A stretch of 10,621 nt of DNA from Synechococcales cyanobacterium PMM_0002 (GCA_949127925.1 CASBQX010000359.1:1-10621); one strand, 5' to 3'. Shown: positions 1 to 7,420, counted from the stretch's first letter. Program-made: numbers and translations. The notes: generated from the sequence alone by a model not told the origin.

Positions 1-71
1 AGAGCCACTCCATCCTTCGACTTAGCCATGTGACGCCGTCCGCCGCATGTCAGTAGACATTAGCTCTTAGC

Positions 72-722
72 TCAGGCGCGCACTGAGGTTCCGTTCCGTA
101 CGGCCTTGCCGTTGTTGTGAGCGGCGGCTTCGTTGGGATGGCTGTGTCCGTTGTTGTGAGAGTTGCGGGGTTGAATGACGCCAAAGCCGCCGTGGTTGCG
201 TTCGTAAATGACGTTGATTTCTCCTGTTTCGGCGTTGCAAAACATGTAGAAGTCGTGACCCACCATTTCTAGGTGTTCTTGGGCTTCCTGAATGCTCATA
301 GGCGGCATTGCGAAGTATTTGGTGCGAACGACTTCGGTGGGCAGGGCAGGGGTGCGATCGCCAATCAAATCACTGACGACGGGTTCAATCGCAACTGCTT
401 CGGCGGTCTTCACCGAAACATGAGATCTCCGTTTTTCCTTATACTTGCGGAGCTGTCGGCTGATTTTATCGGCCACCAAGTCGATGCTGGCGTAGAGACT
501 CTCGCTGCTTTCTTCGGCGCGCACTACAGAATCATTGGTATAAATGGTAACTTCGGCAGTTTGGCTAGAAGCCATGCGCGGGTTGCGGGCAACGGAAAGA
601 TGAACGTCAACTTCGGTGGTCAAAGCCTGAAAGTGATTGACGGCTTTTTCAACTTTTAGCCGAACGTACTCGTGGAGTGACTCGGTAATCTCAATGTTTT
701 TGCCCTGGATGACAAGCTTCAT
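72..722 (-). CDS. hpf: Ribosome hibernation-promoting factor, long form (LrtA/HPF)
   Basis: 216 aa. Long-form HPF binds the 30S decoding region and dimerises 70S ribosomes into inactive 100S particles under starvation or darkness; the cyanobacterial version is known as LrtA, from a light-repressed transcript. Residues 1 to about 105 form the S30AE/RaiA-like domain, starting MKLVIQGKNIEIT, with a basic end (RQLRKYKEKRRSH). Residues about 128-185 are the C-terminal dimerisation domain (VVRTKYFAMPPMSIQEA, then HDFYMFCNAETGEINVIYER). An Asn/His/Gly-rich tail from about residue 186 has two HNNG units, which lie in two identical 13-base DNA copies (109-121 and 148-160). The ATG start is supported by a strong double Shine-Dalgarno just upstream and by the conserved N-terminus. 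The gene is divergent from lipB. Family assignment is secure; the tail's function is unknown. Confidence 0.95.
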   Translation of the reverse strand: MKLVIQGKNIEITESLHEYVRLKVEKAVNHFQALTTEVDVHLSVARNPRMASSQTAEVTIYTNDSVVRAEESSESLYASIDLVADKISRQLRKYKEKRRSHVSVKTAEAVAIEPVVSDLIGDRTPALPTEVVRTKYFAMPPMSIQEAQEHLEMVGHDFYMFCNAETGEINVIYERNHGGFGVIQPRNSHNNGHSHPNEAAAHNNGKAVRNGTSVRA

Positions 723-726
723 AAAG

Positions 727-753
727 CTCCTCTCCTAGTTAAGGTTGAGTATA
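727..753 (-). promoter_or_regulatory. Ribosome binding site and possible -10 box of the hibernation factor gene
   Basis: Read on the minus strand, AGGAGAGGAG (727-736) lies 4 bases before the ATG and holds two overlapping AGGAG cores, fixing the start. TATACT (748-753) resembles a sigma70 -10 box, but no good -35 box sits 16-18 bases upstream, so the promoter part is tentative. If used, the leader would be only about 20 bases. Related lrtA genes are reported to have longer regulated leaders, so another start site is possible. Confidence 0.45.
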
Positions 754-872
754 CTCTTAACCCTAGCACTTTGTATTGTGGACGACTAAATCGTTAAAAA
801 TGCTTTGCATGATGTGACAATTCTTGATTTGACTTGTAACGCTTGAGTCCAAATTGATCGAAGGTTGATGCC

Positions 873-900
873 GTTAGATTTTAGTTAGATTTTAGTTAAA
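873..900 (+). repeat. 11-bp tandem direct repeat upstream of lipB
   Basis: Two exact copies of GTTAGATTTTA (873-883 and 884-894) are followed by a partial third (GTTAAA). The array ends 15 bases before the lipB ATG, in an AT-rich stretch. The 11-base period is about one helical turn, so it could be a phased protein-binding site or simply a slippage product. Nothing else shows regulation. Confidence 0.5.
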
Positions 901-915
901 CCTTCAGTTAAATTA

Positions 916-1617
916 ATGGTGCTACCTAATCGTTCGTGTTTGCTCTATCAGCCTGGACTGGTTCCGTACAATGCCGCTTGGCAGTGGCAGCGATCGCTTC
1001 TCGCCAGCCGGATTCAGCAGCCCGACCAAGCCGATGCGCTGATTTTGTTGGAGCATCCGCCTGTCTATACATTGGGGCAGGGTGCCAGTTTAGAATTTTT
1101 GAAGATAGCCCCTGACCAGCTGGGTGCAGAAATCTATCGAATTGAGCGCGGGGGCGAAGTCACCTACCACTGTCCGGGTCAACTGGTGGGCTACCCGATT
1201 TTGAATTTGCGCTACTATCAGCCAGATTTGCACTGGTATTTGCGCCAGTTAGAAGAGGTGTTGATTCAAGCGATCGCCCCCTTGGGGTTGCAGGGCGATC
1301 GCATCCCTGGCCTAACGGGCGTTTGGGTAGACGGATATAAAGTGGGGGCGATCGGCATTAAAGTCAGCCGCTGGATTACGATGCACGGCTTTTCCTTGAA
1401 TGTCTGCCCTGACCTGCAAGGGTTTCAGGCAATTGTTCCCTGCGGCATTGCCGATCGACCAGTTGGCAGCTTGGCGCAGTTGCTGCCCCACACCGCCGAT
1501 ATTACCGTAGCTACACTGGCTCAGCAGGTTGCGGCGGCATTTACCACGGTGTTTGAGGTCGATTTACAGGCTGGTGATCATGCTGTGTTGCCTGAGGCTT
1601 TACCCTTAGCAAAGTGA
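916..1617 (+). CDS. lipB: Octanoyl-[acyl-carrier-protein]:protein octanoyltransferase LipB
   Basis: 233 aa, normal length. LipB moves the octanoyl group from octanoyl-ACP onto a lysine of lipoyl domains (pyruvate dehydrogenase E2, glycine cleavage H protein), the first step of endogenous lipoate synthesis before LipA inserts sulfur; it acts in the cytosol. Family blocks in order: LEHPPVYTLGQGAS (45-58), RGGEVTYHCPGQLVGYPIL (78-96), TGVWVDGYKVGAIGIKVSRW (134-153), TMHGFSLNVCPDL (155-167) and VPCGI (174-178). By family knowledge the catalytic dyad is Cys176 and Lys142, both present. The ATG follows an AT-rich stretch with no clear Shine-Dalgarno; a GTG directly after it is an alternative start. 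It is transcribed away from the hibernation factor gene. The next gene follows after about 50 bases on the same strand but has no evident functional link. Confidence 0.97.
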   Translation: MVLPNRSCLLYQPGLVPYNAAWQWQRSLLASRIQQPDQADALILLEHPPVYTLGQGASLEFLKIAPDQLGAEIYRIERGGEVTYHCPGQLVGYPILNLRYYQPDLHWYLRQLEEVLIQAIAPLGLQGDRIPGLTGVWVDGYKVGAIGIKVSRWITMHGFSLNVCPDLQGFQAIVPCGIADRPVGSLAQLLPHTADITVATLAQQVAAAFTTVFEVDLQAGDHAVLPEALPLAK

Positions 1618-1668
1618 CTATAATTTAGGCTAGCTAGCAAGCTGTCATATCCAGAAGCAAGCGCCACG

Positions 1669-2271
1669 ATGACCACTTTACTCATCCAGTCCGAGTCCAT
1701 TCCCCTCACGGTCAACTTCCCGGCGATCGCCTCCATGACCCAGGCGCAGTTCTACGAGTTCTGCCAAGCTAACCAGGATTTGCGGATTGAACGCACTGCC
1801 ACTGGGGACGTGATCATCATGCCACCTGCGTTTTCAGATACAGGCAATCGCAATCTTAAAATCGCCCAACAGTTGGCAAATTGGGCTGATCAGGACGGAA
1901 CCGGCGAAACGTTCGATTCCAGCACAGGCTTTACCCTACCGAATGGAGCGACGCGATCGCCCGATGCCTCTTGGATTAGAAGCGATCGCTGGAATGCTCT
2001 AACAGACGAGCAAAAAGCATCATTTGCCCCCATTTGCCCAGATTTCGTGATCGAATTACGATCGTCGAGCGATTCGATCAGCCGCTTACAGTCCAAAATG
2101 CAGGAATATATCGACAACGGGGCGAAACTGGGCTGGTTGGTTGACCGGAAGCAGCAAACGGTTCAGATCTACCGCCCGCAGCAAACTCCTGAAGTTCTTA
2201 ACCACCCTGAAACAGTCAAGGGTGACCCAGAATTACCAGGATTTGGTTTACGCATGGCCAAGATTTGGTAG
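1669..2271 (+). CDS. Uma2 family (DUF820) putative restriction-endonuclease-fold protein
   Basis: 200 aa, full length. Uma2/DUF820 proteins have a PD-(D/E)xK nuclease fold and are greatly expanded in cyanobacteria; their role is largely unknown and nuclease activity is inferred from fold. Visible blocks: MTQAQFYEFCQAN near the N-terminus, TGFTLPNGATRSPDASWI (86-103), PDFVIELRS (124-132) and KMQEYIDNGAKLGWLVD (143-159), ending in an ELPGFGLRMAKIW-type tail. Likely active-site residues by family pattern are Asp99, Asp125 or Glu129, and Lys143. The DNA carries HIP1 sites at the same density as its neighbours, so it looks resident rather than recently acquired. No partner gene or restriction-modification context is adjacent, so the biological role cannot be stated. 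Confidence 0.9.
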   Translation: MTTLLIQSESIPLTVNFPAIASMTQAQFYEFCQANQDLRIERTATGDVIIMPPAFSDTGNRNLKIAQQLANWADQDGTGETFDSSTGFTLPNGATRSPDASWIRSDRWNALTDEQKASFAPICPDFVIELRSSSDSISRLQSKMQEYIDNGAKLGWLVDRKQQTVQIYRPQQTPEVLNHPETVKGDPELPGFGLRMAKIW

Positions 2272-2589
2272 AGGTTAGAGGGCGATCGGCTTCTCCACAT
2301 GCGGGAATCCGATTTTTGTTTAGTAAAAGGAGAATACCGGAAAGCTGTGGGGACTTTAGCCTATATGCCTCTACCTAAAAGAGTTCTGTCTTAAGTTGAT
2401 ATGAATAGTTTGGCGATCATCTTCAGGATTTAAGCATTTTACAGGTGGCTAACTGGCCGCTAATCTAGTTACGCTAGATGGAGAAGACCATGTCAGGCTT
2501 CCGTTTTATCGTGTACTCTTTTAGTCAAACCGTTTTGTACGCCTTTCATAAGGGCTGGCACCTGTGACGGGAGTGAAGGAAGTCCCAAC
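2272..2589. other. 318-base intergenic gap before the phosphatase gene
   Basis: No gene of normal size. It contains a 6-bp hairpin (ATCTAG 2463-2468, CTAGAT 2474-2479) and, just after it, a 25-codon ORF (2490-2567) with GGAG six bases before its ATG; this ORF is treated as a possibility only. GAAGGAAG lies just before the phosphatase ATG and serves as its Shine-Dalgarno. I see no convincing -35/-10 pair. Confidence 0.5.
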
Positions 2590-4665
2590 ATGCTTGTTTG
2601 TCCTCAATGTCAGTTTGAAAATCCCGACAGCAACAAGTTTTGTCAGCAGTGTGGCACATCGCTGACGGAAGCCACCTGTCCGGCTTGTGGGGCTGCTATT
2701 GCCTTTGAGCTTGAGCATTGCCCCGAGTGCAATGCAACAGCAGGGATGATCTGGCGAGCTGTGCTAGTTCCTGTTGTGTCGCAGGGCGAGCAGGTCGAGC
2801 AGGCCGATCATCAGGGCAATGGGCAGGAGTCTGCCACATCAGCGAAGCGTGAGGCTATGGCTGAGACGCCAGCCGCGACCCTAGACGAAACCCCAGCCGC
2901 AACCCCAGCCGCAACAAAATACCTAGGGACAGAAGGGCGCTATCGGCTATTGGAGCCATTGCCTGACGTGGCAGCGTTCCCAATCGAGGCCGATGTGCGG
3001 GTGCTAGATTGCCAACCCCTGCGGCTTTCTCCACTAGAGCTGCTCTACAGCCAGGGCTTAGAGCTGCCCGATATCAGCAAGGCGCAGTTGGGCGAACTGG
3101 TGGTTGAGCAAACCGCAGAAAAATTGTCCATTCCGGCGATCGCCCGCACCTACCTAGAGTTGCAGTCTCAACTGTATCCCTCGCTGCCGCATATGCATGA
3201 CGCCTGGGAGCAAAACGGCCAAGCGGTCGTGTTATTAGAAGATCGATCTAACTTTTTACCATTAGTAGATTTATGGAAAGAAGTAGACGTCGAACCATTT
3301 CAGATTCTGCATTTATTGCACCAAATGACCGAGCTGTGGGAGGTGTTGCAGCCCCATGGCTATGCTCAGAGCCTACTGGTGCTATCCAATTTAAAAATTG
3401 ACGAAGACCAGCTTTTATACTTACAGCGGCTGTATGTAGACACCGCCGCGCCCCCTCCTCAACTGACCGATTTAGGTGGAGTATGGGAAACGCTATTTCA
3501 ACACCAGCCTGAGCGGGCAGTGCTGGCTACACTGGTTCAAATGTGTAGCGACCTAAAAACAGGGGCGATCGCCACCGTAGACGAGTTAGAAGCCCGCCTG
3601 AGCACAATTGCGAATGATCTGCAATCTCGCCCTAGTCCTACAGCGCTGGAACCAAACTGGTTGCCAACGGTGAGTACATCTTCAGACATTACCGAACCCT
3701 TGATAGACAGTTCTCGGTTCGCTTCATTCAGAGCGGATCTGAGCCTTAGCGATGGCGCTAACCGCCTAGAAGTGCGCGATCTTGACGATGAGATAGCAGG
3801 GGAGAATGATGATACTCCTACTGTTGTACTGCCCATGAAACTGATTAGCATTGAAGATGCGGGGCGCAGTGACATTGGGCGGCAGCGCGATCACAACGAA
3901 GATTACTTCAGCATTCAAACCGATGTAAAACGGCTGGAGAGCCTCTCTGCCAAAACGCTCCAAGTGCGCGGACTGTATGTGTTGTGCGATGGCATGGGCG
4001 GACATGCCGGCGGGGAAGTTGCCAGTGAACTTGCAACGGATACCCTGCGGCAGTTTTTTCAGGCCAATTGGACGACTCAATTACCGTCAGAAGAGACGAT
4101 CCGAACCGGGATCGCGCTGGCCAATAAAGCAATTTATGATCTAAATCAGCAAAGCGCTAGTTCAGGTAGCGGGCGGATGGGAACGACTGTGGTAGTGGTG
4201 CTGCTGCAAGATACCCAGGTGGCGATCGCCCATGTCGGGGATAGTCGTCTATATCGCTATAGCCGCCGTCGAGGGCTAGAACAAATCACCACTGACCATG
4301 AAGTGGGACAGCGTGAAATGCAGCGAGGAGTAGAAGAAGTCCTGGCCTATGCGCGCCCCGACGCCTACCAACTGACCCAAGCACTCGGCCCGCGCGATGA
4401 ACAGTTCGTCCATCCAGATGTGCAGGGGCTAGAGCTAAACGAAGATATGCTGCTGCTGCTGTGCTCTGACGGATTGACCGATAACAATCTATTAGAAACA
4501 TATGCTCAAACGCACCTAGAGCCACTGATGAGCTTTCAAACGACGCTTGAATATGGCGTGAATCAGCTGATTGATTTGGCAAATCAGCATAATGGTCATG
4601 ACAATATTACGACTATTGCCTTGCGAATACGGGTGCGCCCGAATCTAGAAGGGTTGAAGCTGTAG
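2590..4665 (+). CDS. Zn-ribbon / degenerate kinase-like / PP2C Ser/Thr phosphatase
   Basis: 691 aa, much longer than a single-domain PP2C (about 250 aa). Residues 1-50 hold two CxxC-CxxC zinc ribbons (Cys4, 7, 18, 21 and Cys30, 33, 44, 47). Residues 51-115 are a low-complexity linker with ETPAAT-type repeats. Residues about 116-350 resemble a decayed protein kinase: GRYRLLEPL at the usual N-lobe start, LPHMHDAWEQNGQAVVLLED like the hinge region, HG-YAQSLLVLSNL in place of the HRD-KPSN loop, and DLG (294-296) in place of DFG. Residues about 418-690 are a complete PP2C domain that removes phosphate from Ser/Thr using two metals: RDHNED (433-438), DGMGGH (467-472), GRMGTT, GDSR (550-553), SDGLTD (626-631) and HDN (670-672). 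No membrane segment, so cytosolic. Phosphatase assignment is secure; the kinase-like reading is inference. Substrate unknown. Confidence 0.92.
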   Translation: MLVCPQCQFENPDSNKFCQQCGTSLTEATCPACGAAIAFELEHCPECNATAGMIWRAVLVPVVSQGEQVEQADHQGNGQESATSAKREAMAETPAATLDETPAATPAATKYLGTEGRYRLLEPLPDVAAFPIEADVRVLDCQPLRLSPLELLYSQGLELPDISKAQLGELVVEQTAEKLSIPAIARTYLELQSQLYPSLPHMHDAWEQNGQAVVLLEDRSNFLPLVDLWKEVDVEPFQILHLLHQMTELWEVLQPHGYAQSLLVLSNLKIDEDQLLYLQRLYVDTAAPPPQLTDLGGVWETLFQHQPERAVLATLVQMCSDLKTGAIATVDELEARLSTIANDLQSRPSPTALEPNWLPTVSTSSDITEPLIDSSRFASFRADLSLSDGANRLEVRDLDDEIAGENDDTPTVVLPMKLISIEDAGRSDIGRQRDHNEDYFSIQTDVKRLESLSAKTLQVRGLYVLCDGMGGHAGGEVASELATDTLRQFFQANWTTQLPSEETIRTGIALANKAIYDLNQQSASSGSGRMGTTVVVVLLQDTQVAIAHVGDSRLYRYSRRRGLEQITTDHEVGQREMQRGVEEVLAYARPDAYQLTQALGPRDEQFVHPDVQGLELNEDMLLLLCSDGLTDNNLLETYAQTHLEPLMSFQTTLEYGVNQLIDLANQHNGHDNITTIALRIRVRPNLEGLKL

Positions 4666-4715
4666 GGAAGGTTTGCCTGAGGGAGATTTACCTGTCTGGC
4701 GCTGCGGGCTGGTTA

Positions 4716-5342
4716 CTAAGCGATCGCCATCTGATGCACCAACCAAATGATCAAAATATGTAGCGGGTAAAACAGATAAAACCAGCGACCTTTGGGACCT
4801 CGCTGCTGATTTGCCAAGGGAAAGGCGATCGCGGCGATTCCAGCTAGCGCCTGCCACCCATCGGGCCACCAGAGCACCGTGCAGCCACTCAATGCGATCC
4901 ACACTGCCCACCAGAGGACCGTAGGTTTGTAGTGACCCACCAGCGCGATCATCGCAATGCCGTAGCCGCCATAGTTAAACTGGCCAAATTCGGCTAAACC
5001 CGCCCCGCCTAACCAAACGAGTCCCTGAAAAGCAGGCCGTAACTGTCCTAACCGTAGACAGCCTAGCCCGGTGAGCAGGGTAAACAGCACATTCAAATCC
5101 TGGGCATCAAAGGCCAATTGATAAATCGGCTGGGAGGCGATCGCCAACCCCAGCAACCGCAGCGCATAGCGCTGAAAATTGCGCGTGTGCTGCTCGCCTT
5201 GCACCAGTAGCCAAACAAACAGCGGGAAGCTGAGCCTGCCAATTAAATGAAGTGGCGTTAGTCCCTGAAAAAATATATACCCAACATGATCTATCACCAT
5301 GAAGATGGCGGCTAGAAGTTTGATGTGGTAATTAGTAAGCAA
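4716..5342 (-). CDS. TraX family integral membrane protein
   Basis: 208 aa, very hydrophobic, with about seven or eight possible membrane segments. It has the TraX-family landmarks: NYHIKLLAAIFMVIDHVGYI at the start, GRLSFPLFVWLLVQG, then SQPIYQL with LNVLFTLLTGLG, and FYLFYPLHILIIWLVH at the end. In the F plasmid, TraX acetylates the N-terminus of pilin. Chromosomal homologues in cyanobacteria have no proven substrate, and there are no conjugation genes nearby, so only an acyltransferase-like membrane role can be suggested. The start appears to be TTG, since the family's usual MxxYxIKLLAA beginning falls there and no ATG lies upstream in frame before a stop. It converges on the phosphatase gene with 50 bases between them. 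Confidence 0.85.
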   Translation of the reverse strand: MLTNYHIKLLAAIFMVIDHVGYIFFQGLTPLHLIGRLSFPLFVWLLVQGEQHTRNFQRYALRLLGLAIASQPIYQLAFDAQDLNVLFTLLTGLGCLRLGQLRPAFQGLVWLGGAGLAEFGQFNYGGYGIAMIALVGHYKPTVLWWAVWIALSGCTVLWWPDGWQALAGIAAIAFPLANQQRGPKGRWFYLFYPLHILIIWLVHQMAIA

Positions 5343-5401
5343 TAGTCGTTGTTCGATCGGTGCTAAATCACAGAGCGAGTAATCAACCAGGATTACTCTT
5401 T

Positions 5402-5423
5402 AAATCTAGGCAAAATCTAGGCA
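5402..5423 (+). repeat. 11-bp tandem direct repeat in a divergent promoter region
   Basis: Two exact copies of AAATCTAGGCA (5402-5412, 5413-5423) sit between the divergently transcribed TraX-like gene and the small membrane protein gene. The period equals that of the repeat before lipB, but the sequence differs. It is a candidate binding site by position only. Confidence 0.4.
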
Positions 5424-5485
5424 AACGATCAGCTTGATTGCTACTGTAGACATGATCTAATGCGATCGCCCCCCCACGAGACGTT

Positions 5486-6001
5486 ATGAGCAAACAACTT
5501 TCTAATCAAGCCACTAAAGTCTGGGGACTCTTAACCGATCCCACGACCACGACCACCTACACGCAGACCCTGGATATAACCTGGAAAATTATCCGAGAAA
5601 CGGGTAGCCTCCTGTGGCTGACGTTTTGCTTAGTCTTAGTCGGGTTTGACTGGTTCTGGACTCAATCGATCGGAGCCGGAAAAACCGTCCGGGGCTGGGT
5701 GAATGACATCGGAAAGCCCAGCAGCGATAAAGCCCCAGTCGAAGCGGGTAAGGTCATTGCCTCTGTTAGCAAAAATAGCGTGTCTTATATGCTATCGACG
5801 GCGCGCAAGCAGTTGGGTTTGCCAGAAAAGGAAATTCCAGCGCCAGTTGAAAAGCCTGTGGCGATCGCACCTACGCCTGTTCTACCTGCACCTGTTGTGG
5901 AACCTGAACCGACGCCTGTTACTGTCCCAACGCCTGCTGTAGAGGACACAGAACCCGCTGTTGTCGTAGACGCAGCATCACCTTCAGAGTCTGCGCCTTA
6001 G
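5486..6001 (+). CDS. Hypothetical single-pass membrane protein with Pro-rich tail
   Basis: 171 aa; I do not recognise a named family. The N-terminal 40 residues are soluble and include a run of five Thr. One membrane segment lies at about 41-58 (SLLWLTFCLVLVGFDWFW) and is notably rich in aromatic residues. A basic, Gly-containing stretch follows (GAGKTVRGWVNDIGK), which resembles a P-loop only superficially. Residues about 117-171 are low-complexity Pro/Ala/Val/Glu, ending in an acidic Ser-rich tail. This suggests an anchored protein with an extended, disordered C-terminal arm; the topology cannot be fixed from sequence. It has no cleavable signal peptide. Codon use and HIP1 sites match the neighbours, and the long open frame with a clear membrane helix supports a real gene. 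Confidence 0.75.
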   Translation: MSKQLSNQATKVWGLLTDPTTTTTYTQTLDITWKIIRETGSLLWLTFCLVLVGFDWFWTQSIGAGKTVRGWVNDIGKPSSDKAPVEAGKVIASVSKNSVSYMLSTARKQLGLPEKEIPAPVEKPVAIAPTPVLPAPVVEPEPTPVTVPTPAVEDTEPAVVVDAASPSESAP

Positions 6002-6063
6002 GCGGTGCTCTAACCCAATGCCTGATCGCACTAGTAGTCTGAGGCGTAAATCTGCCTACCGTT

Positions 6064-6109
6064 CGTAGTGTAGGCTTCCAGCCTGCGCGGGCAAGATGCC
6101 CGCCCTACG
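6064..6109. repeat. Double-hairpin intergenic repeat
   Basis: Outer arms CGTAG (6064-6068) and CTACG (6105-6109) enclose two hairpins: AGGCT/AGCCT (6072-6084) and GCGGGCA/TGCCCGC (6087-6103, three-base loop). It sits between convergent genes and could help terminate both, though there is no T-run. The AGATGCCCGCCCT part recurs at 10055-10067, marking a dispersed repeat of a type common in cyanobacterial genomes. Confidence 0.6.
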
Positions 6110-6161
6110 GTAGCGAAACTTGCGCCGGCTTCTACTAGCTAATTGAGCCTGATGGTATCAA

Positions 6162-7064
6162 TCATCCACTAGACTCCTTTTGAGCCACCCACGCTTGCAG
6201 CAGCGGATTGACGACCTCGGGGGCTTCATCTTGAGGGCAGTGCCCCAAGCCTTCGAGCGGAATAAAACCTTCGACGGCAGGAAAACCTGCGAGCTGACGA
6301 CCCTGGGCAATCGGCTCCCATGGATCTACAGTTCCCCAGAGAATTAGGACAGGGCAGGTAACCTGCGGCAGCAGATCCTCTGCCAAGGGACCTTGAGAAT
6401 AGCTGATGAAGGCCAGAAATACATCGGCTGCCCCCGGTTCATAGGCGGGCTGCATCAGCAAATCCACTAGCTCATCGGTGACCGCATCTGGGCGGCCATA
6501 GGCTTGCAGCAGAATCTTGCGGACAACTTTAGGCTTGGCAATGCGATCAAAAAAGAAGTGGCCGATCGCCCGGTTAGCCAAAATTTGCTGGAGCCAGCGC
6601 GACGAGATCCGGCGATACCAAGGCAATGCGGCCTGTTTGCTCTCGTGCAACATCCGCAGTGAGCAATTGAGCATTGCCACCCCCCGCACCTGTTCCGGCT
6701 GCATCACAGCCGCTTGCAGAGCCGCAATGCAGCCGATCGAGTTGCCAACCAAAAAAGCAGGTTCCCCAATCACCTCGCGGCAAAAATCGAGCAACTGTTC
6801 ACCCCAGGTTTCAAACCGATAGTCGATCCCATCACCGGGTTTGGGCTTGGCGGACAACCCAAACCCCAGCAGGTCAATCGCATAGACTCGGTTGGTGGCT
6901 GCCAATCCGGGTAAATTCTTCCGCCAGTGGTCGCTAGAGGCTCCAAATCCATGAATCAGCAGCAGCGGCGCGCCTGCATCTCCTGCGACTTGATACCGGA
7001 TCGGGTAACCATGCCATTGCCAGTAGTTGGTTTTGGACTGGAGGCTGTCAGTGGCTAGGGTCAT
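6162..7064 (-). CDS. Alpha/beta hydrolase, chlorophyll dephytylase/pheophytinase-like
   Basis: 300 aa from the preferred ATG. Oxyanion-hole motif HGFGAS (38-43), nucleophile Ser109 in GNSIG (107-111), acid Asp247 in WGTVDPWEP, and base His275 in GLGHCPQDEAPE give a complete catalytic triad. The GHCPxDE-P block and WGxxDPW are typical of the plant/cyanobacterial branch that contains pheophytinase and chlorophyll dephytylase, which hydrolyse the phytol ester of chlorophyll pigments. That substrate is inference; general esterase activity is secure. The frame stays open up to an ATG at 7157, but the extra 31 residues are polar, lie over two HIP1 sites and lack family similarity, so I chose the ATG at 7064. 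Neither start has a good Shine-Dalgarno. The next same-strand gene upstream encodes a phytol kinase-like protein, beyond the inserted element. Confidence 0.9.
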   Translation of the reverse strand: MTLATDSLQSKTNYWQWHGYPIRYQVAGDAGAPLLLIHGFGASSDHWRKNLPGLAATNRVYAIDLLGFGLSAKPKPGDGIDYRFETWGEQLLDFCREVIGEPAFLVGNSIGCIAALQAAVMQPEQVRGVAMLNCSLRMLHESKQAALPWYRRISSRWLQQILANRAIGHFFFDRIAKPKVVRKILLQAYGRPDAVTDELVDLLMQPAYEPGAADVFLAFISYSQGPLAEDLLPQVTCPVLILWGTVDPWEPIAQGRQLAGFPAVEGFIPLEGLGHCPQDEAPEVVNPLLQAWVAQKESSG

Positions 7065-7201
7065 AGCAGATGTGGAGGCTGTAGAGCATTGAGACTTGGA
7101 GAGTTGAACGCGATCGCGTTGAAAGCGATCGCTCTCCTCAACTATATCGCTTAACATTACTCAACATCATTCAGGGCGATCGCGGCTCCGCTCCTACTGC
7201 C

Positions 7202-7366
7202 CTATTGTGTACACACAAGTCTTCTGATCTGGCCTCAACTGGGTTTGATCCCCCCTACCCCCCTTAAAAAAGGGGGGAACCGGATTCAAAGTCCCCCTTT
7301 TTAAGGGGGATTTAGGGGGATCTCGCAGTACGTTGATACCTTGTCCGAGATGTGTGTACACAGTAG
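7202..7366. repeat. MITE-like repeat with 20-bp inverted ends
   Basis: The left end (7202-7221, CTATTGTGTACACACAAGTC) and the right end (7347-7366, GAGATGTGTGTACACAGTAG) are inverted copies matching at 17 of 20 bases. Between them is a large palindrome. No ORF is inside and I see no target duplication. A third copy of the end sequence occurs at 8628-8647, so the ends are a repeated motif in their own right. Confidence 0.55.
7247..7322. repeat. Long imperfect palindrome, C-run/G-run type
   Basis: The left arm (about 7247-7279) and right arm (about 7291-7322) are inverted copies of a GATCCCCC...CCCCCTTAAAAA...GGGGG pattern. Each arm is itself a hairpin (C-run, TTAAAAAA, G-run). This composition is characteristic of dispersed palindromic repeats in cyanobacterial intergenic DNA. 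It lies inside the repeat bounded by the 20-bp inverted ends. It could form a cruciform or a strong RNA hairpin. Confidence 0.75.
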
Positions 7367-7420
7367 CCCGCAGGAGACGGGGAACCGAATCCGGTCATCG
7401 GCTGGCTCTGACTCCCCTTG

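Noticed and set aside
273..659. Plus-strand open frame of 128 codons opposite the hibernation factor gene
   Set aside because: It lies fully antisense to a clear conserved gene, and its product (Gly/Phe/Asn-rich) shows no family features.
2299..2394. 31-codon plus-strand frame in the gap after the Uma2 gene
   Set aside because: No Shine-Dalgarno before the ATG and no recognisable sequence; likely chance.
3537..4132. Overlapping minus-strand frames inside the phosphatase gene
   Set aside because: They mirror codon bias of the real gene, overlap each other in different frames, and their products are Ser/Arg- or Pro-rich without motifs.
4716..5342. Reading the TraX-like gene as a sign of a conjugative plasmid or integrative element
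   Set aside because: No other transfer genes, relaxase, tRNA or integrase is nearby, and chromosomal TraX-family proteins are common in bacteria.
6061..6075. P-loop-like GAGKT stretch in the small membrane protein as an ATPase sign
   Set aside because: The GxxxxGK[ST] pattern is incomplete, there is no Walker B, and the stretch directly follows the membrane helix in a short protein. The stretch is at residues 63-67, about 5672-5686; the coordinates given here are for the adjacent intergenic repeat start, where no coding signal was seen either.
7065..7157. N-terminal 31-residue extension of the alpha/beta hydrolase
   Set aside because: It is polar, not family-like, and encoded across two closely spaced HIP1 sites; the downstream ATG gives a normal-length protein beginning near the conserved YWQWHGYPIRY.
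7247..7322. CRISPR array or riboswitch
   Set aside because: There is one palindrome pair, no regular spacer series, and no cas genes; the sequence is a dispersed palindromic repeat type.
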